Source: Oscillospiraceae bacterium (GTDB lineage Bacteria; Bacillota; Clostridia; Oscillospirales; Acutalibacteraceae). Taken from it: a stretch of DNA of 35,543 nucleotides. The DNA lies in contig CADBQU010000005.1 in the NCBI GenBank assembly GCA_902796905.1, forward strand, positions 1-35,543, read 5' to 3'. Of this stretch, positions 18,474 to 26,836 are shown one piece after another. Below the pieces are notes generated by a model. It did not search any database. It worked only from the letters and a program-made list of their open reading frames with translations, and was not told the origin of the DNA. Both the position numbers and the translations under genes were made by a program. Position 1 is the first letter of the stretch. Every line of letters starts with the position of its first letter.

Positions 18474-19541
18474 TTAATTCGCATTTTTAAAAATTCTAAC
18501 GGTATATTCTATAAATTCGTCTGTTTCGGTTGTAGCCGTACGGGCGTTTAAGCCTTTGCTTCTTAAAGATTCTATCATATTAAAAAAAGAATTTGAAAAA
18601 AGCTTGGAATTTCCTACCGCCATTTTTTTAATGGGAACAGACTTTTTTTGCTCGGAATTTAATATTTTTTCGTTAAAACTCAAATGTGAGTTTTTAACGG
18701 TATTAATTGTATTGTTTATATTGTTTATGTGTTCGCTGTAATCTTTTCGGTAATTTTCCGAACAATCGGAATATTTTAAATTTTCATTTAAAACATTTAA
18801 GCAAAGATTTTCTATATTACAGTCGGGTATATCGTTATCTATAATATAAAACAGCGTTTCTTTTCGCTCTTTTTCGTTTAAACTTAAAAGGGCGTTTGCG
18901 CTTTTTTGCGAAATTTTATTTTTGGTTATAAGCTCGCGTTCAAACAATTCAAAATTTAAAAGCTTAAGTTTTAAATGAACCTCGGATTCGCTTATGTTTA
19001 AAAGCTCAGATAATTTTTGTTCGCTTAAATTAAAGTTTTGAATTATTTTTTTTAAAGCCTCGGCTTCTTCAAAAAAATTTATTTCGCTGCGCTCCATATT
19101 TTCTATTAAGCATAAAACCGCGGCGTTTAAACCGCTTTGGTTTTGTACTATACAGGTAATTTTTTTAATGCCCAAAATTTTTAAAGCGCTAAGTCTTTTT
19201 GCCCCGGATATTAAAATATATTTTCCGCTTTTAAAACCTTTTGTACTTTTTGTGTTTTTTGTACTTTTGATATTTTTAACGGTTCGGAAATTTTTTGCGC
19301 TTATAAAAAAGTTTTCGTTTTCTTCGGCTTTTTCATCGTTTTTGCTTTTGTGTAATACGCCGTCGGCATTTTTTAAATTACCGTTTAAAATTTCTTCTCT
19401 TACCACTATGGGTTGCAAAAGACCGTTTTGTTTAATGCTTTTTGCAAGGCGTATAAGTTCTTCTTCGGTGCAACTTTTTCTGGGAGTATAAAGAGAAGGT
19501 TTAATTAAGGAGATTTCTATTGTTTTTAAGCGTTGCTCCAA
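18474..19541 (-). CDS. ParB-family protein, Noc-like
   Basis: A ParB/Noc-type DNA-binding protein, likely acting in nucleoid occlusion or chromosome organisation: it lies directly downstream of rsmG, the usual place of noc in Firmicutes. The 355-aa product has ParB box I (AKSIKQNGLLQPIVV, residues 33-47), the box II region GAKR (113-116), ENMERSEINFFEEA (147-160) and a helix-turn-helix near 171-193 (LSEQKLSELLNISESEV). Two oddities: residues 52-106 are a Lys/Asn/Ser-rich low-complexity insertion between boxes I and II, and the canonical GERRxRA CTP-contact motif reads GAKRLSA. The start is TTG with AAAGGGGG upstream. Noc versus Spo0J cannot be settled by reading alone. Confidence 0.8.
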   Translation of the reverse strand: MEQRLKTIEISLIKPSLYTPRKSCTEEELIRLAKSIKQNGLLQPIVVREEILNGNLKNADGVLHKSKNDEKAEENENFFISAKNFRTVKNIKSTKNTKSTKGFKSGKYILISGAKRLSALKILGIKKITCIVQNQSGLNAAVLCLIENMERSEINFFEEAEALKKIIQNFNLSEQKLSELLNISESEVHLKLKLLNFELFERELITKNKISQKSANALLSLNEKERKETLFYIIDNDIPDCNIENLCLNVLNENLKYSDCSENYRKDYSEHINNINNTINTVKNSHLSFNEKILNSEQKKSVPIKKMAVGNSKLFSNSFFNMIESLRSKGLNARTATTETDEFIEYTVRIFKNAN

Positions 19542-19641
19542 ATAAAAGCCCCCTTTGCAAAATTATAATAACATACTTTGGTATAATTTACCAGTATTTT
19601 CGGTTGACTTTTTTCTTCTGCTTTTTTGTTTTTATACTAAA

Positions 19642-19668
19642 AAAACAACCGCTTAAAGCGGTTGTTTT
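19642..19668 (-). terminator. Intrinsic terminator after rsmG
   Basis: On the minus strand an 11-bp perfect stem AAAACAACCGC/GCGGTTGTTTT (loop TTTAA) is followed by a run of T. It overlaps the last codons and stop of rsmG, so transcription of rsmG largely stops before the noc-like gene, which must then have its own promoter. Confidence 0.8.
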
Positions 19669-20306
19669 GATATTTTTGCGGATACTCTTGGGTATTTTGC
19701 AGGAGTTTGCGATATTTTTTTTATAATAACCAAATTTCTTTCATCGCCGTTAGATAATTTTACGCTTTTGATTTGCTCAATTTTTCCGCCGAGTATTTTT
19801 AACGCATTTGCGGAGGTTTCCAGTTCTTCTAAGTCGGGGCCCTTCATAGCTATAAAAAATCCGCCTTTTTTAACAAACGGCAAACATAGCTCGGATAATA
19901 CGTTTAGCTTTGCTACGGCCCTTGCGGTGGCAATATTAAAGCTTTCTCTTAAATGTTCTTTTTTGGCGGCTTCTTCTGCTCTTAAATGCAGGTTTTCGCA
20001 ATTTAAATTAAGTTTGCTTTGCAAGTCCTCTAAAAAAAGGAAACGCTTTTTATGACCGTCTAAAAGGGTAACGTTTAAATCCGGTCTGGCTATTTTTAAA
20101 ACCATACCCGGAAATCCCGCCCCGGTGCCTACATCTATAAGCTTTGAATGGGGTTTTATATCTACGGCATTAAGTATTGTTAAACTGTCTTCAAAATGTT
20201 TAACAAATATTTCGTTTTCATCTTTTATAGCCGTAAGGTTAATTTTTTCATTCCATTCCAAAAGCAGATTTTTGTAAATATTAAGCTGATTTTTTATGTC
20301 TTCCAT
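19653..20306 (-). CDS. rsmG: 16S rRNA (guanine-N7)-methyltransferase RsmG
   Basis: SAM-dependent methyltransferase for the N7 position of the conserved guanine in the 530 loop of 16S rRNA. The 217-aa product shows the N-terminal LLEWNEKINLTAI block, the SAM motif LIDVGTGAGFPG near residues 65-76, and ATARAVAKLNVLSELCLP. The chosen start is ATG 20306, preceded by AGGAAATACA. The in-frame ATG at 20360 would add 18 residues encoded partly by palindromic repeat B and is rejected. Third of the mnmE-mnmG-rsmG series, separated from mnmG by the repeat, and closed by a terminator over its stop codon. Confidence 0.96.
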   Translation of the reverse strand: MEDIKNQLNIYKNLLLEWNEKINLTAIKDENEIFVKHFEDSLTILNAVDIKPHSKLIDVGTGAGFPGMVLKIARPDLNVTLLDGHKKRFLFLEDLQSKLNLNCENLHLRAEEAAKKEHLRESFNIATARAVAKLNVLSELCLPFVKKGGFFIAMKGPDLEELETSANALKILGGKIEQIKSVKLSNGDERNLVIIKKISQTPAKYPRVSAKISKQPL

Positions 20307-20343
20307 ATTGTATTTCCTGTTTTTGTTTGTTTTTTGTTTTTTG

Positions 20344-20431
20344 GCGGCGGCGGGGAACAAAATAAAATTTTGTTCCCAAAGCCAAAGCTAAAGCTTTGGC
20401 TTTAAAACGCCTTAGGCGTTTTCGCCGCCGC
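20344..20431. repeat. Cloverleaf palindromic element B
   Basis: The outer stem GCGGCGGCG (20344-20352) pairs with CGCCGCCGC (20423-20431). Inside, without a single spacer base, are three perfect hairpins: 20353-20377 (11 bp, loop AAA), 20378-20403 (12 bp, loop AA) and 20404-20422 (8 bp, loop TTA). Only loop bases are unpaired. It lies in the mnmG-rsmG gap, 38 bp from the rsmG start, so it would be part of any mnmG-rsmG transcript. Confidence 0.9.
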
Positions 20432-20476
20432 GAAAAGTTTTACAGTTTTACGGTTTTACTGCTTATTGTTTACTGC

Positions 20477-22348
20477 TTATTGCTTTTTGCTTTGTAAATA
20501 TATAAGCAGCACCGAAATATCCGCAGGGGAAACACCCGAAATTCTTGAAGCCTGACCTATGCTTTGAGGATTGATTTTATTTAGCTTTTCAACCGCTTCC
20601 AATCTTAAGCCTTTTATTTCGGAATAATTTTTTATAAAAGAAATATCCTTTTTTTCCAGCCTTTTGGCTTCGGCTATTTGGGCTTTTTGGCGTTTAATGT
20701 AGCCTTCGTATTTAATTTCGGTGTTTATTTTTTCTGTAAGCTCAAATGAAAGCTCCGGACGGTTTTTATCAAAATCTTTAAGCTTATAATAATCTAACTG
20801 GGGACGCTTTATAAGCTCGTGCATGGTAATTCCCGTATTAAGCGGAGCGGTTCCCAAGCTTTCAAGTAAATCGTTAAGTTTTTTATCCGGTGCCAAAATT
20901 ACGGTTTTTAAACGCTCAATTTCTTTCTCTTTAATTTCTTTGCGCTTTAAATATTCTTCGTAATCTTCTTTTGGCAGTAAGCCTACTTTAAATCCCGTGT
21001 CGCATAAACGTTCGTCGGCATTGTCCTGCCTTAAAACCAAACGGTATTCGCTGCGGCTGGTCATCATTCTGTATGGGTCGGTACAGCCCTTTGTGCAAAG
21101 GTCGTCAATTAAAGTGCCTATGTAACTGTCTTCTCTTGATAAAGTTAAAAGTTCTTTTCCCTTTGCCTTTAAAGCGGCGTTTATGCCTGCTATTAAACCT
21201 TGTGCCGCGGCTTCCTCGTAACCCGAAGAACCGTTAAACTGACCGGCTCCGAATAATCCCTCGTTGTTTTTTATCTCAAGCGTTTTATTTAAATATAAAG
21301 GGTCTATGCAGTCGTATTCAATGGCGTACGCCGTACGCATAATTTCAACATTTTCCAAGCCTTTTATTGTATGATAAAATTTGGTTTGAACTTCTTCGGG
21401 CAAAGAAGAGCTCATACCCTGCAGGTACATTTCTTCGGTATTTTCTCCGCAAGGCTCTATAAAAAGCTGATGCCTCTCTTTATCTTTAAAACGCACTATT
21501 TTATCTTCTATAGAAGGGCAGTACCTGGGGCCTACGCCTTCAATTAAACCGCTGTATAAGGGCGAACGGTTAATGTTTTCGAGTATTACTTTTTTTGTTT
21601 TTGCATTTGTGTAGGTAATAAAGCAAACAACTTTGTTTTTGGGCTTTTCTTTTGTGCGGTAAGAAAACGGAATTATATTTTCGTCGCCTTCTTGAACTTC
21701 CATATCCGTAAAATCTATACTTCTTTTTAAAACTCTTGCCGGCGTTCCGGTTTTAAATCTTCTTAAAGGAATATTTAAAGCTTTTAAATCTTTTGAAAGC
21801 TTTGTGGCGGCAAAAGTACCGTCCGGTCCGCCTTCGTAATTTACTTCGCCTACAAAAATTTTTCCCTTTAAAAAAGTACCCGTTGCAATTACAACGCATT
21901 TGGCGTTATATAAAGCACCCAAAGCGGTGGCTACATTATAGGTGCCGTCTTTTTCTCTTTTAATAGATACGATTTCGCCTTGTTTTATGCTTAAATTCGG
22001 GGTGGTTTCCATAACGTGCTTCATATCGGTACTGTAATTTCTGCGGTCTATTTGCGCCCTTAAAGAGTGTACCGCCGCACCTTTGCCCCTGTTTAACATT
22101 CTTATTTGAAGAGTGTTTCTGTCGGCGGCTTTTGCCATTTCTCCGCCCAAAGCATCTATTTCTCTAACCAAATGACCCTTTGCCGTTCCGCCTATGGAAG
22201 GGTTGCAGGGCATATTTCCTACCCAGTCCAAATTTATGGTAAAACATATTGTTTTGCATCCCATTCTGGCAGAAGCCAAAGAAGCTTCTATTCCGGCATG
22301 TCCGGCGCCTATAACCGCAACATCGTAATTATCTACAAAAAAATCCAT
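20477..22348 (-). CDS. mnmG: tRNA uridine 5-carboxymethylaminomethyl modification enzyme MnmG
   Basis: FAD protein that, with MnmE, installs (carboxymethyl)aminomethyl groups on wobble U34 of certain tRNAs. The 623-aa length is typical. Visible: FAD dinucleotide fold YDVAVIGAGHAGIEAS at residues 8-23, NPSIGGTAKGHLVREIDALG (46-69 region), GTFLKGKIFVGE, RFKTGTPARV, the QLFIEPCGENTEEMYLQG segment and the GITMHELIKRPQLDY C-terminal block. It lies 118 bp downstream of mnmE in the same direction, the normal Firmicutes order. Confidence 0.98.
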   Translation of the reverse strand: MDFFVDNYDVAVIGAGHAGIEASLASARMGCKTICFTINLDWVGNMPCNPSIGGTAKGHLVREIDALGGEMAKAADRNTLQIRMLNRGKGAAVHSLRAQIDRRNYSTDMKHVMETTPNLSIKQGEIVSIKREKDGTYNVATALGALYNAKCVVIATGTFLKGKIFVGEVNYEGGPDGTFAATKLSKDLKALNIPLRRFKTGTPARVLKRSIDFTDMEVQEGDENIIPFSYRTKEKPKNKVVCFITYTNAKTKKVILENINRSPLYSGLIEGVGPRYCPSIEDKIVRFKDKERHQLFIEPCGENTEEMYLQGMSSSLPEEVQTKFYHTIKGLENVEIMRTAYAIEYDCIDPLYLNKTLEIKNNEGLFGAGQFNGSSGYEEAAAQGLIAGINAALKAKGKELLTLSREDSYIGTLIDDLCTKGCTDPYRMMTSRSEYRLVLRQDNADERLCDTGFKVGLLPKEDYEEYLKRKEIKEKEIERLKTVILAPDKKLNDLLESLGTAPLNTGITMHELIKRPQLDYYKLKDFDKNRPELSFELTEKINTEIKYEGYIKRQKAQIAEAKRLEKKDISFIKNYSEIKGLRLEAVEKLNKINPQSIGQASRISGVSPADISVLLIYLQSKKQ

Positions 22349-22466
22349 TAACGTTTTCTTCTTTCAAACTGATTTTTATATGTTATGTTATTTATAAGTT
22401 GTTTATATTATTTTATAAAGTATTTTATGTTGTCTTTTATGGTTTTTAATAAATTTTTTTAAAATT

Positions 22467-23852
22467 TTATTTACCTACGCAAAAGTCTTTAAAAACCCGG
22501 TCGGCTACTTCGTTTGTAACTCTTTCTCCCGTAAGCTCCAAAAGATACGCCAAAGCTTCGTCCAGTAAAACTCCGTAAGCGTCTGCGGGGGTATTTTCTT
22601 TTATTGCGCCTATAGCGTTTTCTATTAAATTTAAAGCGTTTTCGGCGGCGGTTTTTTGCCTGAACGAGCCCAATATAACTTCCGAGCTGTCGGTATCTAT
22701 AAGCTTTAAGGTTTTGGTAATTACGCTTATAAGTTCTTCTTCGCCTATATTTTCTTTAGCCGAAATTTTAACATAGGGCACATTGTTTTTCTTGAAAAAC
22801 TCTTCGGTTTTTTCGGTTTTTTCTATAATGTTTTTGCCGTTTTTTTCTAAATCCGTTTTGTTGATTACCGCCACGGTTTTTTCTTTGTATTTAAGCAAAA
22901 GCGTTGCGTCTTCTTGGGTAAGAATTTCTCCGGTTTCAAAAAGCATAAGCAAAAGATCTGCGTTTTTAACCCTTTTTAAAGCTCTTTCTACTCCTATTTT
23001 TTCTACTTCGTTTTCCGTTTCTCTTATTCCCGCGGTATCCGAAATATTAAAGGTATAACCGTTTAAATTAATGGTTGTTTCCACAACGTCCCTTGTGGTG
23101 CCGGGAATAGAAGTAACTATAGAAAGATCCTCTTTTGAAAGCATATTCATTAATGTGGATTTTCCTACGTTGGGTTTGCCTACAATAACGGTGTTAATTC
23201 CGTTTTTTAAAAGTTTGCCGTTGTTAAAAGAGTTTATTAATCGGGTAAGCTCATTTTTAATATTTTCGCAAACGCTTAAAAATTCACTTTCGTCAATTTC
23301 CATACTTTCGTCGTCGGGGTAATCGCACCAAACCGAAATTTTAGCAATTAAGCCAAGCAAATCGTTTTTTATTGTATTTATTTTTTTGGTTATGGCTCCT
23401 TGCTTATTGCGCTCGGCAACGGTTAAGGCTCTTTCGTTTTTTGCCGATATTATTTCCATAATGCTTTCGGCTTCGGTTAAATCTATTTTACCGTTAATAA
23501 AAGCTCTGTACGAAAATTCTCCGGCTTTTGCCGGAACGGCGCCTTTTTTATAAAGGGTTTCCAAAACTTTTTTAACTACATATTCTCCGCCGTGCAAAGA
23601 AAGTTCGGCTACGTTTTCTCCGGTAAAACTGTGAGGCGCCGTAAAAACCGTTGCCACACATTCGTCTAAAAGAATATCTTTGTTATAAACATGGCCGAAC
23701 TGTGCGGTATAGCCCTTAAGCTCCTTTAGCTTTTTTTTGCCCTTAAAAACTTTATCGGCAATATCTATAGCTTTTTCTCCGGATATCCTTATAACCGCAA
23801 TACCACCCGAACCTAACGGAGTGGAGATGGCGGCGATAGTCGTATTATCCAT
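22467..23852 (-). CDS. mnmE: tRNA modification GTPase MnmE
   Basis: GTPase partner of MnmG in U34 modification. The 461-aa protein has the N-terminal folate-binding domain (STPLGSGGIAVIRISG), a helical region, the inserted G domain with GKPNVGKST (P-loop, about residue 223), SIPGTTRD, DTAGIRE and NKTD, and the C-terminal CVGK with the essential Cys. The ATG has AGGAGAAAA upstream. Upstream (to 24070) lie AT-rich DNA with a TATAAT box and cloverleaf element C; the promoter is uncertain. Confidence 0.98.
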   Translation of the reverse strand: MDNTTIAAISTPLGSGGIAVIRISGEKAIDIADKVFKGKKKLKELKGYTAQFGHVYNKDILLDECVATVFTAPHSFTGENVAELSLHGGEYVVKKVLETLYKKGAVPAKAGEFSYRAFINGKIDLTEAESIMEIISAKNERALTVAERNKQGAITKKINTIKNDLLGLIAKISVWCDYPDDESMEIDESEFLSVCENIKNELTRLINSFNNGKLLKNGINTVIVGKPNVGKSTLMNMLSKEDLSIVTSIPGTTRDVVETTINLNGYTFNISDTAGIRETENEVEKIGVERALKRVKNADLLLMLFETGEILTQEDATLLLKYKEKTVAVINKTDLEKNGKNIIEKTEKTEEFFKKNNVPYVKISAKENIGEEELISVITKTLKLIDTDSSEVILGSFRQKTAAENALNLIENAIGAIKENTPADAYGVLLDEALAYLLELTGERVTNEVADRVFKDFCVGK

Positions 23853-23978
23853 AGTTTTCTCCTGTTTTTATGTATATGTATTATGTATCATATATTAATT
23901 ATATATTATATAAATACTGTACTTTCTGTACTTTTTTAAAAAGTTTTAAAAAGTGAATTTATTTAATATTTAATATAA

Positions 23979-24055
23979 GGGCGTTAGGCAAATTTTATTT
24001 GCCTAATTTAAAGCCAACGGCTTTAAATTAAAACCGCTTGGCGGTTTTAACGCCC
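23979..24055. repeat. Cloverleaf palindromic element C
   Basis: The outer stem GGGCGTT (23979-23985) pairs with AACGCCC (24049-24055). Three abutting perfect hairpins fill the interior: 23986-24004 (8 bp, loop TTT), 24005-24029 (11 bp, loop AAC) and 24030-24048 (8 bp, loop TTG). No base outside the loops is unpaired. It lies between ung and mnmE, 15 bp beyond the ung stop. Confidence 0.9.
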
Positions 24056-24070
24056 GTAAAATTTTTGCTT

Positions 24071-24736
24071 TTAAAGCTCCCAATTAACGGGTTTTGAATT
24101 ATTTTCCGTTAAAAATTCGTTTGTTCTCGAAAAAGGTCTGCTGCCGAAAAATCCTCCGTGGGCGGAAAGGGGACTTGGGTGTACCGAGCATATTTTTTTG
24201 TGCAAAGGATTTGTAACCAACATACCTTTATTTTGGGCAGGTCTGCCCCAAAGAATAAATACTATCGGTCGGTTAAGGTTATTAACTTCGGTTATAATAC
24301 GGTCGGTTACTTTTTCCCATCCCATTCCTTTATGAGAAAAAGCCGCTCCTCTTCTGACTGTTAAAACGGTGTTTAAAAGTAAAACTCCGTTTTTTGCCCA
24401 ATTTTTAAGCGAACCGCTTTTTGGCATGGGAAGATTTAAATCGCTTTGGTATTCTTTAAAAATATTTTTTAAAGAAGGGGGCGGAGTAATTTCGTCCGGC
24501 ACCGAAAAACTAAGTCCTTCGGCTTGTCCCGGTTCGTGGTAAGGGTCTTGACCTATAATTACGCATTTAATATTTTCGATAGGCGTGTATTTTAACGCGT
24601 TAAAAATATTTTCTGCTTTGGGGTATACGGTTTGAGTACGGTATTCGGTTTTTAAAAATTCACGCAATTTTTTATAATACGGTTTTTCCCACTCGTCCTT
24701 TTATATTTCATCCCAACTGTTGCCTATATGTACCAA
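24071..24736 (-). pseudogene. ung: Uracil-DNA glycosylase with an in-frame stop at codon 12
   Basis: Removes uracil from DNA in base excision repair. Most of the protein is intact: GQDPYH with the catalytic Asp, SFSVPDEITPPPSLKNIF, LLLNTVLTVRRG, and HPSPLSAH with the catalytic His. Reading from TTG 24736, which has GGTGA five bases upstream, gives MVHIGNSWDEI, then TAA (24703-24701), then KDEWEKPYYKKLREFL and the rest in the same frame. The whole, 221 codons, has normal Ung length, so TAA has probably replaced a Leu TTA. The only open start after the stop is TTG 24667 (198 aa), which has no ribosome binding site and would omit the N-terminal helix. Either the gene is damaged, it is expressed weakly by reinitiation, or the base is an assembly error. 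Other genes here use TAA as a normal stop. Confidence 0.85.
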
Positions 24737-24775
24737 AAAAATCACCGCCGGTATAAGTATAGTTGTTTGCAATAA

Positions 24776-24861
24776 GCGGCACCGACAAGGGCAAAGCCCT
24801 TGTTGGCTAAAGCCAAAGGCTTTAGCCAACGGGCAAACTTTAGTTTGCCCATTGGCGCCGC
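24776..24861. repeat. Cloverleaf palindromic element D
   Basis: The outer stem GCGGC..CC pairs with GG..GCCGC (24776-24783 with 24854-24861, one internal mismatch). It encloses ACAAGGGC/GCCCTTGT (loop AAA), TGGCTAAAGCC/GGCTTTAGCCA (loop AAA) and GGGCAAAC/GTTTGCCC (loop TTTA). It lies between the citrate synthase terminator and ung, 40 bp upstream of the inferred ung start. Confidence 0.85.
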
Positions 24862-24950
24862 CACGCAATAAAGCAAAAATTATTTATAAATAATCCCAAA
24901 TTACTATACCATAACCACCGTTAAAAAACAAGGTTTATAAAAGGCAAAAT

Positions 24951-24982
24951 AAAAAGTCCCGTAATTTTAAACGGAACTTTTT
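24951..24982 (-). terminator. Terminator after citrate synthase
   Basis: AAAAAGTCCCGT (24951-24962) pairs with ACGGAACTTTTT (24971-24982), with one mismatch in 12 and an 8-nt loop. The A-rich and T-rich arms could work in both directions. It lies 26 bp past the stop of the citrate synthase gene. Confidence 0.65.
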
Positions 24983-25007
24983 TAATTTTTTGTTTTAAAA
25001 ATTTTTA

Positions 25008-26393
25008 TTATTTTCTGTCGGCCAAATTAACATAATCCAGCTCTTCGTGAACGCTTATGTATGCCGGACGTATGATTTTTCCGTTGTTTATAATTTCTTC
25101 CATTCTGTGGGCACTCCAACCGGCAATTCTGCTTATTGCAAAAATAGGCGTATATAACTCAAGCGGTAATCCCAACATATCGTAAACAAATCCGCTGTAA
25201 AAATCTATGTTTGCGCTTACGCCTTTGTATATGTGGCGCATTTCGCCTATAACTTCCGGTGCCAAACGCTCTATGGAAGTATATAAATTATATTCTTCGG
25301 TACGGCCTTTTTCGGATGAAAGCAAGCCTACAAACTTTTTAAACATATTGGCCCTGGGGTCGCTTATGGTGTAAACCGCGTGTCCCATACCGTAAATAAG
25401 ACCGGATTTATCAAAGGCTTCTTTGTTAAGCAGCTTTCTTAAATAATCTTTTAACTCTTCTTCGTTTGTCCAGTCCTTAACATTTTTCTTTATATCCGAA
25501 ATCATCTGTACTACTTTTATATTTGCTCCGCCGTGTCGCGGTCCTTTTAAACTGCTTAATGCGGCGGCTATTGTAGAATATGTATCGGTGCCGGAACTTG
25601 TAACAACCCTTGTGGTAAAGGTGGAGTTATTACCGCCGCCGTGCTCTGCGTGAAGCACTAAAGCCAAATCCAATATTCTGGCTTCGGATTCGGTGTAAGA
25701 GCCGTCGGGACGAAGCATGTGCAAAATATTTTGAGCGGTAGATAATTCGGGGTCCGGATTATGTATAATAAGGCTGTTGGATAAAACATAGTGGTTGTAT
25801 GCCTGATATGCGTAAACCGAAAACAGCGGCATTAAGGCAATAAGTTGCAGGCTTTGCCTTAAAACGTTGCTTATTTCGTTGTTGTTTGCATTGCTGTCGT
25901 ACGAATACATAGTTAAAACGCTTCGCGCCAAGGAGTTCATAATATCGGCATTAGGAGCCTCTAAAATAACGTCCCTTACAAAGCCTTCGGGCATTGTTCT
26001 GTACGAAGCCAATAAATTGTTGAAATTTTTAAGCTCTTCGCGGTTAGGAAGCATACCGAATAAAAGCAAATAAACGGTTTCTTCAAAACCGTAGCGCTTT
26101 TCGCTCATAAAAGCATTGGTAATGTCTTCAACATCTATGCCCCTGTATCTTAATTTTCCGTGGCAGGGAACCTTTTTGCCGTTTATAATGTCAAAAGCTC
26201 TAACATCGCTTATCTCAGTAAGACCGGTTACTATACCGTTACCGTTTATATCTCTTAATCCGCGGTTAACCTGGTATTTAATAAACAAATCGTTGTCTAT
26301 TGTGCTTTTTCCTTTTACTATTTCGCCCAAACGTTTAATTTCGGGGGTAATGTCAAATAATTTATTTTTATCGGGATAAGTCAATGTACTCAT
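25008..26393 (-). CDS. gltA: Citrate synthase
   Basis: Condenses acetyl-CoA and oxaloacetate to citrate; no other TCA gene is nearby, so a role in glutamate synthesis is likely but inferred. The 461-aa product carries GKLRYRGIDVEDI near residue 79-91, ALVLHAEHGGGNNSTF with a catalytic His, SLKGPRHGGANI with the second His, GMGHAVYTISDPRA, and FYSGFVYDMLGLP with the catalytic Asp region altered to the form seen in long clostridial and cyanobacterial-like enzymes. The chosen start is ATG 26393 with AAAGG five bases upstream. The longer frame to 26474 would add 27 hydrophobic residues encoded by the leader and is rejected. A clear promoter lies at 26512-26540. Confidence 0.95.
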   Translation of the reverse strand: MSTLTYPDKNKLFDITPEIKRLGEIVKGKSTIDNDLFIKYQVNRGLRDINGNGIVTGLTEISDVRAFDIINGKKVPCHGKLRYRGIDVEDITNAFMSEKRYGFEETVYLLLFGMLPNREELKNFNNLLASYRTMPEGFVRDVILEAPNADIMNSLARSVLTMYSYDSNANNNEISNVLRQSLQLIALMPLFSVYAYQAYNHYVLSNSLIIHNPDPELSTAQNILHMLRPDGSYTESEARILDLALVLHAEHGGGNNSTFTTRVVTSSGTDTYSTIAAALSSLKGPRHGGANIKVVQMISDIKKNVKDWTNEEELKDYLRKLLNKEAFDKSGLIYGMGHAVYTISDPRANMFKKFVGLLSSEKGRTEEYNLYTSIERLAPEVIGEMRHIYKGVSANIDFYSGFVYDMLGLPLELYTPIFAISRIAGWSAHRMEEIINNGKIIRPAYISVHEELDYVNLADRK

Positions 26394-26413
26394 CTGCCTT
26401 TCGTTGTTAATTG

Positions 26414-26443
26414 TAATTAAAATTACGATTATAATTTTAATTA
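26414..26443 (-). promoter_or_regulatory. Palindrome in the citrate synthase leader
   Basis: TAATTAAAATTA and TAATTTTAATTA form a perfect 12-bp inverted repeat with a 6-nt spacer, 21 bp upstream of the start codon. It could be a protein-binding operator or an RNA hairpin near the ribosome binding site. It follows an 11-bp tandem repeat, ATAAGCGCCGT/ATAAGCACCGT (26445-26466 on the plus strand). Confidence 0.4.
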
Positions 26444-26511
26444 TATAAGCGCCGTATAAGCACCGTATGCGCATATTTTATGCAAAAATTCTTTTAACAA
26501 GTGTAATTATT

Positions 26512-26540
26512 ATTTTATCATAAACATACTTTGTTGTCAA
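26512..26540 (-). promoter_or_regulatory. Promoter of citrate synthase
   Basis: On the minus strand -35 TTGACA (26540-26535) and -10 TAAAAT (26517-26512) are separated by 17 bp, with an extended TG (TGATAAAAT), the same -10 form as the pyr promoter. The predicted leader is about 110 nt. Confidence 0.75.
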
Positions 26541-26734
26541 TTTAACAAAGTGAAAATTAATAAAAAATACAAAAAAATCACAAATATGATATATAAATAC
26601 AGTATATAAAATTACAAATACAAATTTTAAAAGATAAATATAAATTTTGTTTGTCTAAACCTATTTTACTATAATTTTTGTTTTATATATCCTATAATTA
26701 TGAAGAAAAATAAAAAAACAAGAAAGAAAAAAGA

Positions 26735-26786
26735 AATAGTAAAAAATAAAACTCCGCTTACGGTAAAGTAATAACCGCAGACGGAG
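26735..26786 (-). terminator. Terminator after iscU
   Basis: On the minus strand CTCCG and CGGT pair with ACCG and CGGAG around a small internal loop (26752-26786), followed by TTTTATTTTTT. It lies 50 bp past the iscU stop and closes the iscS-iscU operon. Confidence 0.7.
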
Positions 26787-26836
26787 ATTTTATTAAATTT
26801 ATCGGATTTATTAATCGGTTTAATTTGTTCCTATTT

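Larger units (their letters stand above)
26394..26836. other. 443-bp gap between iscU and citrate synthase
   Basis: From the left it holds the citrate synthase leader with a perfect 12-bp palindrome (26414-26443) and an 11-bp tandem repeat (26445-26466). The citrate synthase promoter (26512-26540), a very AT-rich stretch and the iscU terminator (26735-26786) follow. No open frame there looks coding. Confidence 0.7.

Noticed and set aside
20455..20485. Short tandem repeat ACTGCTTATTG at the 3' end of mnmG as a CRISPR-like array
   Set aside because: Only two adjacent copies of about 14 bp without spacers; simple local duplication.
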